From Helicobacter sp. (GTDB lineage Bacteria > Campylobacterota > Campylobacteria > Campylobacterales > Helicobacteraceae), in NCBI GenBank assembly GCA_029264655.1, contig JARHZY010000139.1:1-9637 (forward strand): a stretch of DNA of 9,637 nt, read 5' to 3'. Under the pieces are notes generated by a model that had not been told where the DNA came from, made no database searches, and saw only the letters and a list, made by a program, of their open reading frames with translations. Each line of letters starts with the position of its first letter. Position 1 is the first letter of the stretch. A program made the translations under genes and the position numbers. Positions 6,361 through 9,637 of this stretch are shown piece by piece.

Positions 6361-6366
6361 TATAAT
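6361..6366 (+). promoter_or_regulatory. -10 box of the frdCAB promoter
   Basis: A perfect TATAAT predicts a start near 6373 and a leader of about 64 bases before frdC. No -35 hexamer is seen at the expected spacing (6338-6343 reads AGAATT), as is normal for the vegetative promoters of this group. It lies downstream of the perfect inverted repeat and just upstream of the small ORF at 6379. Confidence 0.55.
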
Positions 6367-6378
6367 TCAAACGATAAC

Positions 6379-6426
6379 ATGCAGGAAGAGTCTTGTATGT
6401 TTTGGCAACTCAAAGCTTATATTTAA
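6379..6426 (+). CDS. possible 15-residue upstream ORF in the frd leader
   Basis: ATG 6379 opens a 15-codon frame (MQEESCMFWQLKAYI) whose TAA (6424-6426) touches the frdC ribosome binding site and ends ten bases before the frdC ATG. Its first four codons encode MQEE, as do those of frdC, with 11 of 12 bases identical. No ribosome binding site precedes it; with the predicted start near 6373 it would be almost leaderless. It may be a leader peptide or chance. Confidence 0.25.
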   Translation: MQEESCMFWQLKAYI

Positions 6427-6436
6427 GGGAGGCTTA

Positions 6437-7267
6437 ATGCAAGAAGAGAAGGTGATAGAAGGTTATCTTGGTATAACCACAGAGCGTAAAAAGAGTAGAA
6501 TACCGGCAAAATTGGATTGGTGGCAAAGTGCTACTGGACTTTTTTTAGGCTTATTTATGATAGCACATATGTTTTTTGTTTCTAGTATTCTTATTAGTGA
6601 TGAATTTATGTTTGCTGTTACAAAGTTTTTTGAGGGTAGTTTGTTTATCAAAGCTGGTGAGCCAAAGATTGTAAGTGGTGTGGCAGCATTTGTATTCATA
6701 GTATTTGTAGTGCATGCATTTTTGGCGATGCGTAAGTTTCCTATTAATTATAGGCAATATCTTGCATTAAAAGCACATAAGCATGTGATGAAACATAGTG
6801 ATACAAGTTTATGGTTTATTCAAGCTGCTACTGGTTTTATTATGTTTTTCTTGGCAAGTGTGCATCTTTATATTATGTTTGCACAACCCGATACAATCGG
6901 ACCAAGTGGCTCTTCATTTCGTTTCTTTGCACAAAACTTTTGGTTACTTTATATAGTTTTGCTTTTTGCAGTTGAATTGCATGGTTCTATTGGGCTTTAT
7001 CGCCTTTGTATTAAATGGGGTTGGTTTGAAGGACTTGGTATCAATGGTTTAAGAACGGCAAAATGGGTTATGAGTGCATTTTTTATTATTTTGGGATTAG
7101 CAACATTCTATGCATACTTTAGCAAAGGGATGAGTCAAGATTTTAGAGATATCCATGATGCAAAAGAGCATGACCATCACAGGTTTGGTATGCATGCTGA
7201 TGCAACAGATACAAAGGTAATGGCAGATAAGGCTATTGCTATCGCAAAAGAAAATCTAAGCAAATAA
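6437..7267 (+). CDS. frdC: fumarate reductase dihaem cytochrome b subunit
   Basis: FrdC anchors quinol:fumarate reductase in the inner membrane, oxidises menaquinol and passes electrons through two b haems to FrdB. The 276-residue protein has five membrane helices (about 30-52, 77-98, 126-149, 165-192, 205-229). His44, His93, His143 and His182 match the four haem ligands of the W. succinogenes enzyme at the same numbers. Glu66 and Glu180, assigned there to quinol oxidation and proton transfer, are also present. Long stretches such as KFPINYRQY and ELHGSIGLYRL are typical of the epsilonproteobacterial subunit. The tail after helix 5 is histidine-rich (His240, 245, 247, 248, 253). ATG has AAGGGAGG four bases upstream. 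It heads the order frdC-frdA-frdB; frdA starts 18 bases after its stop. Confidence 0.96.
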   Translation: MQEEKVIEGYLGITTERKKSRIPAKLDWWQSATGLFLGLFMIAHMFFVSSILISDEFMFAVTKFFEGSLFIKAGEPKIVSGVAAFVFIVFVVHAFLAMRKFPINYRQYLALKAHKHVMKHSDTSLWFIQAATGFIMFFLASVHLYIMFAQPDTIGPSGSSFRFFAQNFWLLYIVLLFAVELHGSIGLYRLCIKWGWFEGLGINGLRTAKWVMSAFFIILGLATFYAYFSKGMSQDFRDIHDAKEHDHHRFGMHADATDTKVMADKAIAIAKENLSK

Positions 7268-7285
7268 TAAAGAAAGGGAAGATAT

Positions 7286-9256
7286 ATGAAAGTAGTATAT
7301 TGTGATGCATTGGTTATTGGTGGTGGTTTAGCTGGACTTAGAGCATCAATAGCAGCTAAACAAGCAGGTTTAAATACAATTGTGCTTAGTCTTGTTCCAG
7401 TAAAAAGAAGCCATTCAGCAGCAGCTCAAGGTGGTATGCAGGCAAGTCTTGGAAATTCAGTAAAAAGTGATGGCGATAATGAAGATTTGCATTTCGCAGA
7501 CACAGTTAAAGGAAGCGACTGGGGTTGCGATCAAGAAGTGGCAAGAATGTTTGTTACTACAGCACCAAAAGCAATTAGAGAATTAGCAGGTTTTGGTGTG
7601 CCTTGGACTAGAATCCAAAAAGGCGATAGACCAGCTGTTATTAATGGTGAAAAGGTAACAATCACAGAAGATGATTTCCGTCATGGTTATATCCATTCAA
7701 GAGATTTTGGTGGCACAAAAAAATGGAGAACATGTTATACATCTGATGCAACAGGACATACTATGCTTTATGCAGTTGCAAATGAGGCTTACAAACTTGG
7801 TGTAGATATTCAAGATAGAAAAGAAGCAATCTCTATTATCCACCAAGATGGTAAATGTTATGGTGCTGTAGTTAGAGATTTAGTTACAGGTGAGCTTAGT
7901 GCTTATGTGGCAAAGGGGACATTAATCGCTACAGGTGGATATGGAAGAGTATATCGTAATACCACTAATGCTGTTATTTGCGAGGGAATTGGTCTTGCCA
8001 TTGCTATGGAAACAGGTGTAGCAAAGCTTGGCAATATGGAAGCAGTGCAATTCCACCCAACTCCACTTGTGCCTAGCGGAATCCTATTAACAGAAGGTTG
8101 TCGTGGTGATGGCGGTATATTAAGAGATGTTGATGGTTATCGTTTTATGCCAGATTATGAACCAGAGAAAAAAGAGTTGGCAAGTAGAGATGTTGTATCA
8201 AGAAGGATGCTTGAACATATTAGAAATGGTAAGGGTGTAAAATCTCCTTATGGAGATCACTTGTGGCTTGATATTGCTATTCTTGGTAGAGCACATGTTG
8301 AGAGAAATTTGCGTGATGTGCAAGATATTTGTAAAACATTTGCAGGATTAGATCCAGCAGAAAAATGGGCACCTGTTAGACCAATGCAACACTACTCTAT
8401 GGGTGGTATCCGCACAGATTATAGAGGGGAATCTTATCTAAAAGGATTATTTGCAGCAGGTGAGGCAGCATGTTGGGATTTACATGGATTTAATAGGCTT
8501 GGTGGAAATTCTGTAAGCGAAGCAGTTGTATCGGGCATGATTATTGGTGGATATTTTACTGAATATTGTGTGAAAGCTCAAATTGAAGTGCAAACATCTG
8601 TGCTTGAAAAATTTATTAAGGATCAAGAGTCTTATATTGCTTCACTTATTAATAATTCTGGCAATGAAGATGTTTATGAATTAAAAAATGCAATGAAAGA
8701 TATAATGGATAATGATGTTGGCATATTCCGCGATGGTAAAGGGTTGCAAGAGGCCGTTAATCAGCTTGAAGAGCTCTTTAAGCGTAGTAGAAATATTCAT
8801 GTAAAAAATAAAAAATTACATAATAATCCAGAGTTAGAAGATGCTTATCGCACACAAAAAATGTTAAAAATCGCTTTATGTGTGGCAAAAGGTGCACTTG
8901 ATAGGACAGAGTCTCGTGGTGCACATTCAAGAGAAGATTATCCAAAACGTGATGATAAAAATTGGTTAAAACGCACTCTTACTGCATGGGAAGATCCAAC
9001 TCAAACTCTACCTACTATAACTTATGAAGATTTAGATATTATGAAAATGGAGATTGCTCCCGGATTCCGTGGTTATGGTGCTAAAGGTATGATTATTGAA
9101 CATGAAAATAGTGCTATTAGACAAGCAGAGATTGATAGAATCACTCAAGAGGTTCAAGCTAGAGGCGGTGATAGATATGCATTGCAAGAAGCATTAATGC
9201 CATTTAATTTACAACCACAATATAAAGCAAGAAATCAAAGATTAGGAGATAAATAA
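7286..9256 (+). CDS. frdA: fumarate reductase flavoprotein subunit
   Basis: FrdA reduces fumarate to succinate at the cytoplasmic face of the inner membrane, ending anaerobic menaquinol respiration. The 656-residue length equals the W. succinogenes protein as I recall it. The dinucleotide-binding motif GGGLAGLRA (12-20) comes first, then RSHSAAAQGG (41-50) with His43, the residue that links FAD covalently. Active-site residues follow: His257 in QFHPT, Arg301 in SRDVVSRRM, His369 in QHYSMGG and Arg404 in FNRLGGNS. All agree with the known enzyme in number and context. There is no twin-arginine signal, which separates it from the periplasmic methylmenaquinol:fumarate reductase (SdhA/MfrA-like) of the same phylum. 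AAGGGA at 7274-7279 lies six bases before the ATG. Its stop shares one base with the frdB start (TAATG). Confidence 0.98.
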   Translation: MKVVYCDALVIGGGLAGLRASIAAKQAGLNTIVLSLVPVKRSHSAAAQGGMQASLGNSVKSDGDNEDLHFADTVKGSDWGCDQEVARMFVTTAPKAIRELAGFGVPWTRIQKGDRPAVINGEKVTITEDDFRHGYIHSRDFGGTKKWRTCYTSDATGHTMLYAVANEAYKLGVDIQDRKEAISIIHQDGKCYGAVVRDLVTGELSAYVAKGTLIATGGYGRVYRNTTNAVICEGIGLAIAMETGVAKLGNMEAVQFHPTPLVPSGILLTEGCRGDGGILRDVDGYRFMPDYEPEKKELASRDVVSRRMLEHIRNGKGVKSPYGDHLWLDIAILGRAHVERNLRDVQDICKTFAGLDPAEKWAPVRPMQHYSMGGIRTDYRGESYLKGLFAAGEAACWDLHGFNRLGGNSVSEAVVSGMIIGGYFTEYCVKAQIEVQTSVLEKFIKDQESYIASLINNSGNEDVYELKNAMKDIMDNDVGIFRDGKGLQEAVNQLEELFKRSRNIHVKNKKLHNNPELEDAYRTQKMLKIALCVAKGALDRTESRGAHSREDYPKRDDKNWLKRTLTAWEDPTQTLPTITYEDLDIMKMEIAPGFRGYGAKGMIIEHENSAIRQAEIDRITQEVQARGGDRYALQEALMPFNLQPQYKARNQRLGDK

Positions 9257-9637
9257 TGAGTGCTGAAACTAAAGGAAGAATTTTAACAATAAGAGCATTG
9301 AAGTTTGATCCACAAAGTGCTACTTCAAAACCACACTTTAGGGAGTATAAGGTAGAAGAAGCCCATTCAATGACTGTTTTTATTGCATTGGGTATGATTA
9401 GAGAGCAGCAAGATCCAGATTTAAGTTTTGATTTTGTATGTCGTGCTGGAATTTGTGGTAGTTGTGGAATGATGATTAATGGGCGACCCGGTCTTGCTTG
9501 TAGGACATTGACACAAGATTTTCCTGATGGTGTTATTACGCTTATGCCTTTACCTGCTTTTAAGTTAATTAAAGATTTAAGTGTAAATACAGGTGATTGG
9601 TTTGCTGGTATGACAAAAAGAGTTGAGAGTTGGATTC
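9256..9637 (+). CDS. frdB: fumarate reductase iron-sulfur subunit, cut by the window end
   Basis: FrdB carries electrons from the haems of FrdC to the FAD of FrdA. The first 127 codons are present, covering the N-terminal plant-ferredoxin-like domain. Cys62, Cys67, Cys70 and Cys82 form the C-x4-C-x2-C-x11-C motif for the [2Fe-2S] cluster, in the context VCRAGICGSCGMMINGRPGL. The domain holding the [4Fe-4S] and [3Fe-4S] clusters lies beyond the window. ATG 9256-9258 overlaps the last base of the frdA stop, with AGGAG at 9244-9248 seven bases upstream, so translation should be coupled to frdA. No frameshift is seen in the visible part. Confidence 0.96.
   Translation, partial: MSAETKGRILTIRALKFDPQSATSKPHFREYKVEEAHSMTVFIALGMIREQQDPDLSFDFVCRAGICGSCGMMINGRPGLACRTLTQDFPDGVITLMPLPAFKLIKDLSVNTGDWFAGMTKRVESWI

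Larger units (their letters stand above)
6198..6436. other. frd upstream regulatory region
   Basis: This 239-base region lies between flhF and frdC. In order it holds an imperfect hairpin (6191-6224), an AT-only hairpin with a T9 tract (6234-6266), a perfect 16-bp inverted repeat (6275-6309), a -10 box (6361-6366), a 15-codon upstream ORF (6379-6426) and the AAGGGAGG ribosome binding site of frdC (6425-6432). There is no long coding frame. The layout fits a terminator for folK-flhF followed by a regulated promoter for frdCAB. Confidence 0.7.

Noticed and set aside
6403..6417. Possible sigma-54 promoter (TTGGCA...GC) upstream of frdC
   Set aside because: The distance between the GG and GC elements is one base too short and the flanking bases do not fit; the TATAAT at 6361 is a better promoter.
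6463..6757. - strand reading frames opposite frdC
   Set aside because: They are antisense to a highly conserved gene and have no conserved features.
1..9637. CRISPR array, tRNA, rRNA, insertion sequence or phage genes
   Set aside because: I found no regularly spaced repeats, cloverleaf, transposase motif or phage-like gene anywhere in the window.

Overview
The window looks like chromosome of a Helicobacter species outside H. pylori (phylum Campylobacterota), probably an enterohepatic or gut type. The evidence is the very AT-rich sequence, promoters with a clear -10 box and no -35 box, the folK-flhF gene pair, and a frdCAB fumarate reductase operon. The FrdC and FrdA catalytic and haem residues fall at the same positions as in Wolinella succinogenes. 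The species assignment is inference. All supported genes are on the + strand.

Layout. Positions 1-531 have no convincing gene, but they hold a good extended -10 promoter and a small inverted repeat just before the first gene. Positions 532-2117 encode a two-gene ABC-2-type exporter (ATPase plus six-helix permease) of unknown substrate. Positions 2237-4073 encode a small cysteine-cluster protein of the YkgJ/CxxCxxCC family, followed 16 bases later by a TPR-repeat protein with a lipoprotein-like signal. A 208-base gap with candidate promoters leads to folK (pterin pyrophosphokinase, folate synthesis), which overlaps flhF (SRP-type GTPase for polar flagella) by 4 bases. A 239-base gap holds an AT hairpin with a T tract, a perfect 16-bp inverted repeat, a -10 box and a 15-codon upstream ORF. 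It precedes frdC, frdA and frdB; frdB is cut by the window end.

How the genes work together. frdCAB encodes membrane-bound quinol:fumarate reductase: FrdC carries two haems and the quinol site, FrdB the iron-sulfur clusters, and FrdA the covalent FAD and fumarate site. The ATPase and permease should form one exporter. FolK and FlhF share a transcript and a start/stop overlap but act in unrelated pathways. No clearly new multi-gene system was found. The best leads are the perfect inverted repeat and upstream ORF in front of frd, the Firmicutes-like permease motif, flhF lying next to frd rather than flhG, and a short in-frame peptide-like repeat in the first 230 bases.
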